Shown: piece after piece, positions 44,832-54,277 of the stretch
Layout of the letters: each line of letters starts with the position of its first letter
Position numbering within the stretch: position 1 is the stretch's first letter
Source: Barnesiella propionica
GTDB taxonomy: Bacteria > Bacteroidota > Bacteroidia > Bacteroidales > Barnesiellaceae
Direction: 5' to 3'
Length of the DNA stretch: 64,000 nucleotides
Assembly: GCF_025567045.1 (NCBI RefSeq)
Contig: NZ_JAOQJK010000009.1
Coordinates: 104,166 to 168,165 of the forward strand
Position numbers and translations under genes: made by a program
The notes under the pieces: generated by a model
What the model saw: only the letters and a program-made list of their open reading frames with translations
What the model was told of the DNA's origin: nothing
The model's database searches: none

Positions 44832-47099
44832 ATGGAAAAAATATTATATGGGCTTTTCTTCGTGTTAATATGTTGGGGAAGCCCGGTATATGGAATGAAA
44901 CTGACGGATTATGTAAATCCGTTTATCGGGACGGGTGCGGTAACGGGAAGTCTTTCGGGAAATAATTATCCCGGAGCGACAGTGCCTTTCGGAATGGTTC
45001 AGCTGAGCCCGGATACCCGGGTTGCTCCGGACTGGGCACAGGCCTCCGGGTATGATTATAACGACAATACTATTATCGGTTTCAGCCATACCCGGCTAAG
45101 CGGAACCGGAGCGTCTGACTTTATAGATATTCTGTTGATGCCTACGGTAAATAACCGGATGACGGAAGCGGCGGAGCCGAAAGAATTCCATAACGGATAT
45201 CAATCTTTTTTTTCTCATCAGGAAGAGTCGGCCCGTCCCGGATATTATCAGGTATTCCTCAAAGATTACAAAATAAAAGCGGAACTTTCTGCGACCGTTC
45301 ATGTGGGCATGCATCGCTATACTTATCCTTTCGGACAAGAGCAACACGTTATACTGGACCTTGACCATTCGGCCAATAAAGCCAGTTGGTCGAGAAAAAT
45401 AATCAATGCCCAGATACGCCTGGTAGATAATTATACGATCGAAGGCTATCGTATAATAACAGGTTGGGCGAAACTCAGGAAAATATATTTTCGTATGGAA
45501 CTTTCAAAACCGGTAACGACTTGTACGCTTGTCGATGGAGACCGGAGGTATGAAAATATGCCTGTGATAAACGGGACTTGTTTAAAAGCGGTATTTGATT
45601 TCGGAAAGGCCGGTAAGGAACCGTTGCTTGTTAAGGTCGCTCTTTCTCCCGTATCGGTGGAAAATGCGCGTGAGAATATGAGGAAGGAAACTTTGAACAA
45701 AAGTTTTGACGATGTTGTGGCCGAAGCGGATAATGCATGGGAACAAGAACTGGGAAAGATATATGTAAAGGGTAGCCGGTTAAAAAAAGAAATATTTTAT
45801 ACCGCACTGTATCATACAATGGTACAACCCAATACGATGTCCGATGTGAACGGGGAATACATGGCTGCCGATTATTCGGTAAGGACATTGAAAAACGACG
45901 AAAAGCATTACTCTACATTCTCTTTATGGGATACTTTCAGGGCGGCCCATCCTTTATATACGCTGATGCATCCCCGCCGGGTGACGGATTTTGTCAATAG
46001 TATGATACGCCAATATGATTATTACGGTTATCTGCCGGTCTGGCAATTATGGGGACAGGATAATTATTGCATGATAGGGAACCATTCCATTCCTGTTATT
46101 GCGGATGCTGTGTTGAAAGGCATACCCGGAATCGATGTAAATAAAGCCTATGAGGCTGTTTATAACAGCTCTTGTATTTCACATCCTAATTCTCCGTTCG
46201 ATATTTGGGAAAAATACGGCTATATGCCTGAGAACTTGCAAACGCAGTCGGTCTCTATTACATTGGAGCAATCGTACGACGATTGGTGTGTTGCCCGTCT
46301 GGCCCGGAAATTAGGGAAAAGCAAAGATTACAGGCGTTTTGAAAGACGTTCGGAATTTTATAAAAATCTGTATGATTTTGAAACGAATTTTTTTCGTCCT
46401 AAAAATAATACGGGCGATTGGATAAAACCTTTCGATCCCTATAAATATGGTGCGAATGGCGGTTATCCTTTTACCGAAGGAAATGCATGGCAATATTACT
46501 GGTACGTTCCTCACCAGATAAAAACACTGATAGAACTGACGGGGGGCGATAAAGCGTTTATCTCCAAGCTGGATGAATTTTTTACCACCGAACATATAAG
46601 CAGAGAGCTGAACGATAACGCTTCGGGGTTTATCGGTCAATATGCCCACGGGAATGAGCCCAGCCACCATGTGGCATATTTGTATAATTATGCCGGAGCT
46701 CCGTGGAAGACACAAAAATATGTGGCTTGTATTTTGGACAGTCTTTATAATAATACTTCGGCCGGTTATGCAGGGAATGACGATTGCGGGGAAATGTCGG
46801 CCTGGTATGTATTCAGCGCTATGGGTTTTTATCCTGTTAATCCTGTAGGCGGAATATATGTGATAGGTACTCCCGGAGTAGACGGAAGCGTGATGACCCT
46901 GGAGAACGGAAATAAATTCGAAATAAAAGTTCTGCGTAAAACTCCGCATGATATTTATATACAATCTGTCACACTCAATGGACGGAAATATGATAAGACG
47001 TATATCACCCATGAAGACATATTATCGGGAGGAATGCTTGAATTTAAGATGGGGCCGGAACCCTCTGACTGGGGAAAGGAAAGTCCCCTTGAAATATAG
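44832..47099 (+). CDS. GH92 alpha-mannosidase
   Basis: A calcium-dependent inverting exo-alpha-mannosidase (755 aa). The signal peptide ends GSPVYGM. Family motifs: DYVNPFIGTGAVTGSLSGNN, NYPGATVPFGMVQLSPDT, SLWDTFRAAHPLYTL, the acid E609 in HGNEPSHHVAYLYN, and GNDDCGEMSAWYVFSAMGFY with the general-base aspartates near 650. GH92 enzymes trim alpha-1,2/1,3/1,4/1,6-mannose from N-glycans and yeast mannan. It starts 9 bp after the esterase stop, so the two are co-transcribed. Linkage specificity cannot be assigned here. Confidence 0.93.
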   Translation: MEKILYGLFFVLICWGSPVYGMKLTDYVNPFIGTGAVTGSLSGNNYPGATVPFGMVQLSPDTRVAPDWAQASGYDYNDNTIIGFSHTRLSGTGASDFIDILLMPTVNNRMTEAAEPKEFHNGYQSFFSHQEESARPGYYQVFLKDYKIKAELSATVHVGMHRYTYPFGQEQHVILDLDHSANKASWSRKIINAQIRLVDNYTIEGYRIITGWAKLRKIYFRMELSKPVTTCTLVDGDRRYENMPVINGTCLKAVFDFGKAGKEPLLVKVALSPVSVENARENMRKETLNKSFDDVVAEADNAWEQELGKIYVKGSRLKKEIFYTALYHTMVQPNTMSDVNGEYMAADYSVRTLKNDEKHYSTFSLWDTFRAAHPLYTLMHPRRVTDFVNSMIRQYDYYGYLPVWQLWGQDNYCMIGNHSIPVIADAVLKGIPGIDVNKAYEAVYNSSCISHPNSPFDIWEKYGYMPENLQTQSVSITLEQSYDDWCVARLARKLGKSKDYRRFERRSEFYKNLYDFETNFFRPKNNTGDWIKPFDPYKYGANGGYPFTEGNAWQYYWYVPHQIKTLIELTGGDKAFISKLDEFFTTEHISRELNDNASGFIGQYAHGNEPSHHVAYLYNYAGAPWKTQKYVACILDSLYNNTSAGYAGNDDCGEMSAWYVFSAMGFYPVNPVGGIYVIGTPGVDGSVMTLENGNKFEIKVLRKTPHDIYIQSVTLNGRKYDKTYITHEDILSGGMLEFKMGPEPSDWGKESPLEI

Positions 47100-47119
47100 T
47101 AACTTAAAATCGATGTAAT

Positions 47120-49696
47120 ATGAAAAAGATAATGATTACAATCTTGTGTATGTTCCTGTTTTTGCTTCATGCAGGAATCATGAAAGCAGAGGTGAGTTCC
47201 AGGGCGTTATCCGCTGGCTGGACGTTCCGTCAGGCCCGCTCTGAATTCTGGTATCCTGCTGCCGTCCCCGGTTGTGTACATACCGATTTGATGGCAAACA
47301 GAATTATAGAAGACCCTTTTTTCAGACTGAATGAGAGGGGAGTTCAATGGGTAGATAAGGAAGACTGGTTTTACCAGACCTATTTTGATATTACGGATGA
47401 GGAACAAAATGCAGTGAATCAGATATTGGTATTCAAGGGACTGGATACTTATGCCGATGTATATCTGAATGGAAAACCGTTATTGAACGCGAATAATATG
47501 TTCCGTGAATGGCGTTGCGATGTAAAAGGATTGTTAAAGGATAAGCAGAATCATCTTGAAGTCTATTTTCACTCTCCTGTCAAGATAGACGTGCCAAAAT
47601 GGGAATCTTTACCTTACCAATATTCAACCGGACCTGACCAGGCCGAAAATGGAGGGTTGTTCGATAAACGTATAAGCATATGGGCCAGAAAAGCCGGTTA
47701 TCATTACGGATGGGATTGGGGACCGCGTCTGGTCACTTCGGGTATCTGGAGACCTGTATTTCTGGAAGTGTGGAATACGGCCCGAATTGATAATGTTCAG
47801 TTGATACAAAAAAATGTCACGGCAAAAAAAGCGGAGTTGAGTACGGTAGTAGAAATCCTGTCGGACGGGAATATTGAAAATGCCAGGGTAATTTTGACTG
47901 CAGATGGTAAAGAATATGCTGTAAAAAACATAAAACTGAAACCGGGAATAAATACTGTGTGCCTGGATTATGTTATACCTTGTCCCCGTTTATGGTGGTG
48001 CAACGGATTGGGGGAGCCCTATTTATATAAGTTCTGTACCACTGTTGAGATAGAAGGTCAAAAAGCCGATGCAAAATTGGAAAATATAGGATTGCGTTCA
48101 CTTAAACTTATTTCAGAAAAAGATAAATATGGAAAATCTCTTTATTTCGAATTGAACGGACATAAAGTTTTCATGAAAGGAGCCAATCTGGTGCCGTGCG
48201 ATAATTTTCTGCCCCGGGTGACAGATTCAATATATGAGAAGACCGTTGCCGATGCACGCGATGTGAATATGAACATGCTTCGCGTGTGGGGCGGTGGTAT
48301 TTATGAAGATGATGCCTTTTATAAATATTGCGATAAATACGGTATTCTGGTATGGCAGGATTTTATGTTTGCCTGTTCCACCTATCCGGCGGATTCCGCT
48401 TTTCTTGAAAATGTACGGCAGGAGGCCGTATATAACGTGAAACGATTACGTAACCATCCTTGCATAGCTGTTTGGTGCGGAAATAACGAATGTCAGGATA
48501 TCTGGTTCGGGTGGGGAGGAAAAAAGAAAATGTATGAAGAGCAGGGATATGCCGATATTATCTGGGAACAATTTCATAATCTCTTTTTCGGAGTATTGCC
48601 GGAAGTCGTGAAACAATACGCAGGAGGCATATCGTACAGGCCCTCTTCTCCGTTTGCTTTTGACGACACTCCCAGTGACGGTATAAACGGTGATGACCAT
48701 TATTGGGGAGTGTGGCACGGCCGGGAACCCATAGGCAACTATAATGTGAAACGTGCCCGTTTTTTCAGTGAATACGGTTTTCAGTCATTTCCCGAATATG
48801 AATCGGTAAAGATATATGCTCCGGATAAAAGGGATCAATATATAACGTCGGAAGTGATGATGGCACATCAGCGGGCCGGTAATTATGCTAATAAACTTAT
48901 CGAAGAGTATATAGAAAAAGAATATAGGAAACCAGCCGATTTCGAATCGTTTTTGTACGTAGGGATGATATTGCAGGGCGACGCCATAAAAACGGCGATA
49001 GAAGCTCATAGGCGGGACATGCCTTATTGTATGGGATCGTTGTTCTGGCAGCACAATGATTGCTGGCCGGTAGCTTCATGGTCGAGCCGTGATTATTACG
49101 GACGCTGGAAAGCCCAGCATTATTTTGCCAAAAACGCATTTGCGGATATATTGGTTTCTCCTTTGGTGGCGGACGATACGGTTACTGTCCATGTCGTTTC
49201 GGACAGGCTGAAAAATGAGAAGGGTACGTTTCGGTTGAAAGTAATGGATTTGAAAGGGACTCAGATTTTTGAGCAGGTCAGTCGTCTTACCGTTCCTGCG
49301 AATACTTCGGAGAAAGTATTTACGGGTTCGTTGAAGAAGATGATCGGAAACGAACAACCCGGAGATGTCCTTCTCTATGTTGAATTTAGAACGAAAGATA
49401 AGCTGTACCGGAATATAGGTTATGCGGTAAAACAGAAAGATATGAATTATCCTAAAGCTCATATCTCCAGTTCGGTAAAGAAAGTGGACGGAGGTTACGA
49501 AATAACGCTTACGAGCGATAATTTTGCCCGGGGAGTCTTTATGTCCATAGATGGCATTCGTAATTTCTTTGAAGATAATTATTTTGATATTCTTCCCGGT
49601 GAAAGCCGCATGGTAAAAGTCAATACAGCTTTAACAGAGAAAGAATTTAAAGAACAATTAAAGATCGTTTCATTAGGCGATTATTATGGAGGCTGA
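47120..49696 (+). CDS. Beta-mannosidase, GH2
   Basis: Hydrolyses terminal beta-mannose (858 aa). A signal peptide lies in residues 1-25 (ILCMFLFLLHAGIMKAE). The N-terminal jelly roll (GWTFRQARSEFWYPAAVPG) and immunoglobulin-like domain are followed by the barrel with WGGGIYEDDAFY, acid/base E457 in WCGNNECQD, nucleophile E551 in FFSEYGFQS, and WQHNDCWPVASW. These are typical GH2 beta-mannosidase motifs rather than beta-galactosidase ones. It is 20 bp after GH92 and ends the operon at the terminator at 49733. Together with GH92 it fits the mannose core of N-glycans (Man-beta-1,4-GlcNAc) or beta-mannan fragments. Confidence 0.92.
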   Translation: MKKIMITILCMFLFLLHAGIMKAEVSSRALSAGWTFRQARSEFWYPAAVPGCVHTDLMANRIIEDPFFRLNERGVQWVDKEDWFYQTYFDITDEEQNAVNQILVFKGLDTYADVYLNGKPLLNANNMFREWRCDVKGLLKDKQNHLEVYFHSPVKIDVPKWESLPYQYSTGPDQAENGGLFDKRISIWARKAGYHYGWDWGPRLVTSGIWRPVFLEVWNTARIDNVQLIQKNVTAKKAELSTVVEILSDGNIENARVILTADGKEYAVKNIKLKPGINTVCLDYVIPCPRLWWCNGLGEPYLYKFCTTVEIEGQKADAKLENIGLRSLKLISEKDKYGKSLYFELNGHKVFMKGANLVPCDNFLPRVTDSIYEKTVADARDVNMNMLRVWGGGIYEDDAFYKYCDKYGILVWQDFMFACSTYPADSAFLENVRQEAVYNVKRLRNHPCIAVWCGNNECQDIWFGWGGKKKMYEEQGYADIIWEQFHNLFFGVLPEVVKQYAGGISYRPSSPFAFDDTPSDGINGDDHYWGVWHGREPIGNYNVKRARFFSEYGFQSFPEYESVKIYAPDKRDQYITSEVMMAHQRAGNYANKLIEEYIEKEYRKPADFESFLYVGMILQGDAIKTAIEAHRRDMPYCMGSLFWQHNDCWPVASWSSRDYYGRWKAQHYFAKNAFADILVSPLVADDTVTVHVVSDRLKNEKGTFRLKVMDLKGTQIFEQVSRLTVPANTSEKVFTGSLKKMIGNEQPGDVLLYVEFRTKDKLYRNIGYAVKQKDMNYPKAHISSSVKKVDGGYEITLTSDNFARGVFMSIDGIRNFFEDNYFDILPGESRMVKVNTALTEKEFKEQLKIVSLGDYYGG

Positions 49697-49732
49697 TTGA
49701 GTATTAGCCGTTATTTGATTGGTTGATTGATT

Positions 49733-49760
49733 AGGCCGGGTATCATATCCGGCCTTTTTA
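49733..49760 (+). terminator. Terminator of the mannosidase operon
   Basis: aggccgg (49733-49739) and ccggcct (49749-49755) form a perfect 7-bp stem followed by TTTTT. Confidence 0.75.
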
Positions 49761-49856
49761 TATTTATTCTTATATAATTTTAAAATATATATATATGATT
49801 TTATGCATTGTAAACATGAATTTTAACTATTGATAAAAAATAGAATACTTTATTTT

Positions 49857-49886
49857 TTTGAAATTATGGATATATTCCTATATTTG
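49857..49886 (+). promoter_or_regulatory. Promoter of the capsule locus
   Basis: TTTG (49857-49860), an 18-bp spacer and TATATTTG (49879-49886) match the Bacteroidetes consensus well. The transcript would start near 49893, giving a leader of about 148 nt before upxY. No flanking inverted repeats suggestive of promoter inversion were seen. Confidence 0.6.
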
Positions 49887-49928
49887 CACCGGAAAATAAA
49901 AGAATAATACGTGTGGATTAATAGACAG

Positions 49929-49988
49929 CCGGTAGATTCTGTTGCCGGTAGATATTTTTGAAAATAAACCCGGCTTAAAAAGTTTATT
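49929..49988 (+). promoter_or_regulatory. Structured leader of upxY
   Basis: The leader contains a 9-bp direct repeat gccggtaga (around 49928-49936 and 49944-49952) and a 7-bp inverted repeat aataaac/gtttatt (49963-49969 and 49982-49988). In Bacteroides the UpxY proteins act on leader RNA of their own locus, so these are candidate recognition or structure elements; the link is inference. Confidence 0.35.
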
Positions 49989-50040
49989 CACGGCATTATT
50001 GGAATTAATCCAGGTAAATTAAGCGTGATAAGAAAAACGG

Positions 50041-50550
50041 ATGGCAGCGATTTCTGACGATAAATATTGGTTTGCCGTGTATACGGCTCCGAGAGCCGAG
50101 AAGAGAGTAAAAGAGCGGTTTGATATGGCGGGTATTGAAAACTATTTGCCTATACAGACCGTTGTAAGGCAGTGGCATGACCGTCGTAAGAAAGTAGATG
50201 TACCTGTTATGCCCGGATATATTTTTGTATATATTGACAGAAGTCAATATAAGGATGTCCTGATGACGTATGGGGCGCTTGCCTTTCTTCGGGAAGAGGG
50301 AACACCGGTCGCTATTCCCGACGTACAAATAAAAAATCTTCGCAGTATGGTCGAGCTGAGTACCGGTATGGTGGAATTCAGCCAGGAAGATCTCTCGGTA
50401 GGAACTCCGGTGGAAATTACGAAGGGTGATTTGCTCGGACTGGTCGGGGAGTTGGTGGAGATTAAAGGTAGACATAAAGTAGCTGTCCGTATTCAGGGAC
50501 TGGGTTATGCACTTACTACGCTAAGCCTTAGTTTCTTGAAAAAACTGTAA
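50041..50550 (+). CDS. UpxY-type NusG-like transcription antiterminator
   Basis: A locus-specific NusG paralogue that lets RNA polymerase read through the long capsule operon (169 aa). The NGN domain is present (YWFAVYTAPRAEKRVKERF, PVMPGYIFVYID) and a C-terminal KOW-like domain follows (GTPVEITKGDLLGLVGELVEIKG). It is the first gene of the locus, as in Bacteroides capsules. The companion inhibitor UpxZ, usually the second gene there, is absent; the next gene is a glycosyltransferase. Base composition is similar to the PUL rather than to the AT-rich genes that follow. Confidence 0.88.
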   Translation: MAAISDDKYWFAVYTAPRAEKRVKERFDMAGIENYLPIQTVVRQWHDRRKKVDVPVMPGYIFVYIDRSQYKDVLMTYGALAFLREEGTPVAIPDVQIKNLRSMVELSTGMVEFSQEDLSVGTPVEITKGDLLGLVGELVEIKGRHKVAVRIQGLGYALTTLSLSFLKKL

Positions 50551-50566
50551 ATTACATAGCAATTCG

Positions 50567-50598
50567 TTTGCTAAAAATAAATATATGCGGTATTTTTG
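50567..50598 (+). promoter_or_regulatory. Promoter-like element just downstream of upxY
   Basis: TTTG (50567-50570), a 20-bp spacer and TATTTTTG (50591-50598) match the consensus. It lies upstream of the hairpin at 50625. The -7 box also falls within a small hairpin (tgcgg/ccgca), so the match could be incidental. Confidence 0.35.
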
Positions 50599-50624
50599 CC
50601 GCAACAAATTTTATCTTTTTTTTC

Positions 50625-50654
50625 GTTACTAATATGTTAGTGACGAGCTTTTTT
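50625..50654 (+). terminator. Terminator between upxY and the polysaccharide genes
   Basis: gttactaa (50625-50632) pairs with ttagtgac (50637-50644), 8 bp with one G-U, around a 4-nt loop, followed by gagc and TTTTTT (50649-50654). It would stop transcription before the biosynthetic genes unless overridden, which is what an UpxY-type antiterminator is for. The rest of 50655-50838 is AT-rich, with a ggaata/tattcc inverted repeat at 50777-50796 and no gene. Confidence 0.65.
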
Positions 50655-50838
50655 GTATCTTATTTTATTCTAAAAAATCACGTAACCATTTTAAATTAAT
50701 TGTGTTTTGCAGGAAATAAAAGTTTCTGTTATAGGCTGTAATGTTAATTTTTTATGTTGTTGAACTTATATATATTGGAATAAATAAGGCTATTCCAAAT
50801 AATGTATTAAAAAATAGGAAGTTAATTATAATCATGTA

Positions 50839-52041
50839 ATGCGGATCTTACAAATAAATACCGTGTGTGGTTACGGCAGTACAGGGCGTATTGCAGTGGA
50901 TATAGCTTTGGAAGCCGAAAATCGGGGACATGAATGTTATATTGCGTATGGGCATGGAACAACGACATATCACCGGGCTTATCAAATAGGCACATATGTA
51001 GAAAGGAAAAGCCATAATGTTTTATCCCGGCTGACAGGCCGCCAGGCTTTGTATTCTGTAAGAGGAACGAAGCTATTTATTCGATGGATAGAGGATTTAC
51101 AACCCGATGTGATACATTTACACAATATTCATGGACATTATTTGAATATGGAAATTCTTTTTGAATTTCTTAAAAGATATGACCGTCCGGTAATATGGAC
51201 TTTCCATGACTGCTGGCCTTTTACAGGCCATTGCGCTTATTTTGATTTTGTGAGTTGCAGTAAATGGAAAGAGCATTGTAACCGATGTCCTAATTTAAAA
51301 GCTTATCCGCCTTCGTTAGTGGACTCTACTTTTCAAATGTTTTCTAAAAAGAAAAGTCTTTTCACTGGTTTGAATAATATGATTATTGTAACTCCGTCTT
51401 TCTGGTTGTCCCATAAGGTAAAAGAATCTTTTTTATCAGGATATGAGACGATTGTAATTAATAACGGTATAGATACAAATATATTTAAACCGGTTCCAAC
51501 CGATGAATTAAGAATGAATTTAGGCTTGGAACAGAAAATTGTATTATTAGGGGTTTCTTCGGAAGGATTTATCGGACGCAAGGGACTGAATTATTTTGTA
51601 GAACTAAGCAAACGGCTCGGTTCGGAATATAAACTTATATTAATTGGAGCAGATCGTGCGGATAGAAAATCTCTCTCCTCCGATGTAATAGCCGTTGAAA
51701 GGACTGATAACATTAATCAGTTAGTTCAGTATTATTCTTTAGCCGATGTATTTATAAATCCTACATTGGAAGATAATTATCCTACGGTAAATCTGGAAGC
51801 GTTGTCTTGTGGTACCCCCGTTTTGACTTTCGATACAGGGGGAAGTCCCGAAAGTCTGGAAAAAAATACAGGGATCGTAATTTCTAAAAATGATTTACCT
51901 GAATTGTTGAATGCTGTAAATTCCATGAATTCTGTTTTTAAAAAGAACTTTTCTGCGATTTGCCGCGAAAAAGCAGTAATGAATTTCAGTAAATCCGTTT
52001 TTGTAGATAAATACATGCAATTATATAAACGATATAACTAA
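50839..52041 (+). CDS. GT4-family glycosyltransferase
   Basis: Adds a sugar to the growing repeat unit on its lipid carrier at the cytoplasmic face (400 aa). GT-B fold: N-terminal MRILQINTVCGYGSTGRIA with the acceptor-side Gly-rich loop, and WTFHDCWPFTGHCAYF, a motif frequent in Bacteroidetes capsule GT4 enzymes. The C-terminal donor domain has NNGIDTNIFKP and DNYPTVNLEALSCGTPV, where Asp replaces the first Glu of EX7E. A Cys cluster (CSKWKEHCNRCPNL) is typical of this subgroup. No membrane helix. Sugar unknown. Confidence 0.88.
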   Translation: MRILQINTVCGYGSTGRIAVDIALEAENRGHECYIAYGHGTTTYHRAYQIGTYVERKSHNVLSRLTGRQALYSVRGTKLFIRWIEDLQPDVIHLHNIHGHYLNMEILFEFLKRYDRPVIWTFHDCWPFTGHCAYFDFVSCSKWKEHCNRCPNLKAYPPSLVDSTFQMFSKKKSLFTGLNNMIIVTPSFWLSHKVKESFLSGYETIVINNGIDTNIFKPVPTDELRMNLGLEQKIVLLGVSSEGFIGRKGLNYFVELSKRLGSEYKLILIGADRADRKSLSSDVIAVERTDNINQLVQYYSLADVFINPTLEDNYPTVNLEALSCGTPVLTFDTGGSPESLEKNTGIVISKNDLPELLNAVNSMNSVFKKNFSAICREKAVMNFSKSVFVDKYMQLYKRYN

Positions 52042-52044
52042 TAT

Positions 52045-53088
52045 ATGCTACCCTATATAATACTTATCATGTATCTGATACTCTACCGCTTTATGTTCTT
52101 TCCTAAAAAGGACTTGAATAAAAAGCATAAAAAAATGTATATTATAGGAGCATTGATACCCATATTTATTATAGCAGGTTTTAGGGGAATAGATGTTGGA
52201 ACAGATACTCCAAATTATATCAGAATATTTGAAGTAGCAGGATCGGTAAATTTTTTAGATAGTTATTCCGAATATTCAAGGCTGGAATATGGTTATAGGT
52301 ACTTTATTTATTTTCTTGCTTCTTATTTTTCTCATCCGCAATGGCAATTTATTTTTGTCGCATTCTTTTCTTGTATAGGTATTGGGTATTTTGTATATCA
52401 GAATGCAAGAGAACCTTTTTTGGCAATCTTATTTTTTGTTACGTTAGGTTTTTTTGATTTTACTCTTTCAGGGGTGAGACAAACTATTGCAGTAACTGTA
52501 ACGCTATTTCTTTTTTCATTTATAAAAAACAGAAAGTTACTCTGGTTCTTAGTCGGTATTTTTATTGCTGCATTGTTCCATAAATCGGCATTATTTTTCA
52601 TACCGGCCTATTTTATTGCGAATAATCCGGTTAAGAAGAAAACGGTTATAGTGTATTTCCTGTCATTTTTTGTGCTTTTTCTGGTTGCGGACAAACTATT
52701 ATTAGCGACAGCAGATGCTTTGGATTATAATTATGGTGTTGAAAGCACAGGAAACGGATATATATTCTTTTCGATAGTTTTAATTATAACCGTTTTGGCA
52801 TTTAAATTCAACAAGTCGCTGATACGGCAAAATAGAGATAACCGCTTTATGATCAATATTAATTTCTGTAGTTTTATGCTATGGGGAGTACGGCTTATAA
52901 GCCGTACGGCAGAGCGGATAACGCTTTATTACATGCCCTATACTTATGTGTTACTGGAAGAGATAATAATGTCCCGGAGCGTTTCTATCAGGAGGCAATA
53001 TTATTTTATTACCGTAGTGTGTTGTATTATATTATATTTCTATAGACTTCATAATAATACAAGTTTAAATCCTTATCAGTTTTGTTGA
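52045..53088 (+). CDS. EpsG/Wzy-like polysaccharide polymerase
   Basis: An integral membrane protein (347 aa) with about ten hydrophobic segments. The N-terminal section, GFRGIDVGTDTPNYIRIFE, is the hallmark of the EpsG family, whose members are thought to polymerise or process repeat units at the outer face of the inner membrane. SGVRQTIAVTVTLFLFSFI is the second conserved block. It is the only polymerase candidate seen in the locus so far, so it is probably the Wzy. It starts 3 bp after the GT4 stop and ends 1 bp before the next gene. Confidence 0.82.
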   Translation: MLPYIILIMYLILYRFMFFPKKDLNKKHKKMYIIGALIPIFIIAGFRGIDVGTDTPNYIRIFEVAGSVNFLDSYSEYSRLEYGYRYFIYFLASYFSHPQWQFIFVAFFSCIGIGYFVYQNAREPFLAILFFVTLGFFDFTLSGVRQTIAVTVTLFLFSFIKNRKLLWFLVGIFIAALFHKSALFFIPAYFIANNPVKKKTVIVYFLSFFVLFLVADKLLLATADALDYNYGVESTGNGYIFFSIVLIITVLAFKFNKSLIRQNRDNRFMININFCSFMLWGVRLISRTAERITLYYMPYTYVLLEEIIMSRSVSIRRQYYFITVVCCIILYFYRLHNNTSLNPYQFC

Positions 53089-53089
53089 A

Positions 53090-54277
53090 GTGAAAGTATC
53101 TATATTTTCAAATTATATCAATCATCATGAAAAGCCCTTTTGTGATGTTTTGTATTCTCGTTTAGGAGCGGATTTTGTATTTATACAAACGCAAAAAATG
53201 GAAGAAGAACGCATATCTCAAGGGTGGAGTCTGGATGTTAAAGAAATTCCTTACGTGAAATGTTCGTACGAAGATAAAGAATTGTATGAAGAATGTTTAA
53301 AAATAGGAGAATGTAGTGATGTCGTTTTATTTGGTTCTGCGCCTTTCAAATTTATAGAAAAACGCGTAAGAAAAAACAAATTGACCTTTTATATAGCTGA
53401 ACGTTTATTTCGTCGTGGATTCGTAAGAGCTTTTTATCCACCTTCATTTTTTAAAATATTAAAGAGATTTATTGTTCCGGGCAGGAAAAGTAATTTTTAT
53501 ATGTTGTGTGCTAGCGGATATACAGCATATGATGTTAATCGTCTGGCAGCGTTTAGAGGCCGTTGTTATAAATGGGCTCATTTTACTGAAGTCCGGGAAT
53601 ATGATATTGAACAATTGATGTGCAAAAAAAGTGGAAAAATTGAAATTTTATGGGCCGGACGTTTTTTAAAATTAAAACACCCTGAGTATGCAATCATGTT
53701 GGCAAAAAAGCTAAAGGAGGAGGATTATACTTTTCATATAAACATGATCGGTAGGGGTGAAGAAGAAGCTAAGTTGAAACTTTTGGTGAATGAATATGGG
53801 TTGGAAAATAATGTTTCCTTTTTGGGATTTATTGAGCCAGAAAAGGTTCGTAATTATATGGAAAGGTCCGATATTTTTTTATTTACCAGTGACTTCCGCG
53901 AGGGGTGGGGAGCTGTTTTGAATGAATCGATGAATGCTGGTTGTGCAGTAGTAGCTAGTCATGCAATAGGTGCTGTTCCTTTTTTGTTGGAACATGAAAA
54001 AACAGGATTGATTTATAAAAATGGAGATTTTCAGGATTTTTATGAAAAGGTTGTCTTTTTAATTAATAATGAAAAAAATAGAAAAAAAATGGGCAAGAAT
54101 GCATATTTGAATATCTCAAAAAACTGGACTCCCGAGATAGCTGCCATTAGATTTCTGAAAACATTAAATGATGTTTTTTATTCAAAAAGTATGGTTCATT
54201 TTTCTTCAGGCGTGTTGAGTGTCGCTGATTGTTTAAATAATCATTGGTTTAAAACAGAGCAAAATGATAAAATCTAA
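53090..54277 (+). CDS. GT4-family glycosyltransferase with GTG start
   Basis: A second GT-B transferase (395 aa). The start codon is GTG (VKVSIFSNYINHHEKP read as Met first), 1 bp after the polymerase stop; no ATG exists nearby in frame. The C-terminal donor domain includes EILWAGRFLKLKHPEYAIML, NVSFLGFIEPEKV and FREGWGAVLNESMNAGCAVV with the EX7E pair. Cytoplasmic. The 3' end overlaps the next gene by 14 bp, showing tight coupling. Confidence 0.86.
   Translation: MKVSIFSNYINHHEKPFCDVLYSRLGADFVFIQTQKMEEERISQGWSLDVKEIPYVKCSYEDKELYEECLKIGECSDVVLFGSAPFKFIEKRVRKNKLTFYIAERLFRRGFVRAFYPPSFFKILKRFIVPGRKSNFYMLCASGYTAYDVNRLAAFRGRCYKWAHFTEVREYDIEQLMCKKSGKIEILWAGRFLKLKHPEYAIMLAKKLKEEDYTFHINMIGRGEEEAKLKLLVNEYGLENNVSFLGFIEPEKVRNYMERSDIFLFTSDFREGWGAVLNESMNAGCAVVASHAIGAVPFLLEHEKTGLIYKNGDFQDFYEKVVFLINNEKNRKKMGKNAYLNISKNWTPEIAAIRFLKTLNDVFYSKSMVHFSSGVLSVADCLNNHWFKTEQNDKI

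Noticed and set aside
46311..47012. 233-codon open frame on the minus strand
   Set aside because: Antisense to the GH92 gene, which keeps all family motifs in this part.
50777..50796. Invertible promoter element around the ggaata/tattcc repeat
   Set aside because: The arms are only 6 bp, with 8 bp between them and no promoter inside; Bacteroides invertible capsule promoters have longer, widely spaced repeats and a nearby recombinase.
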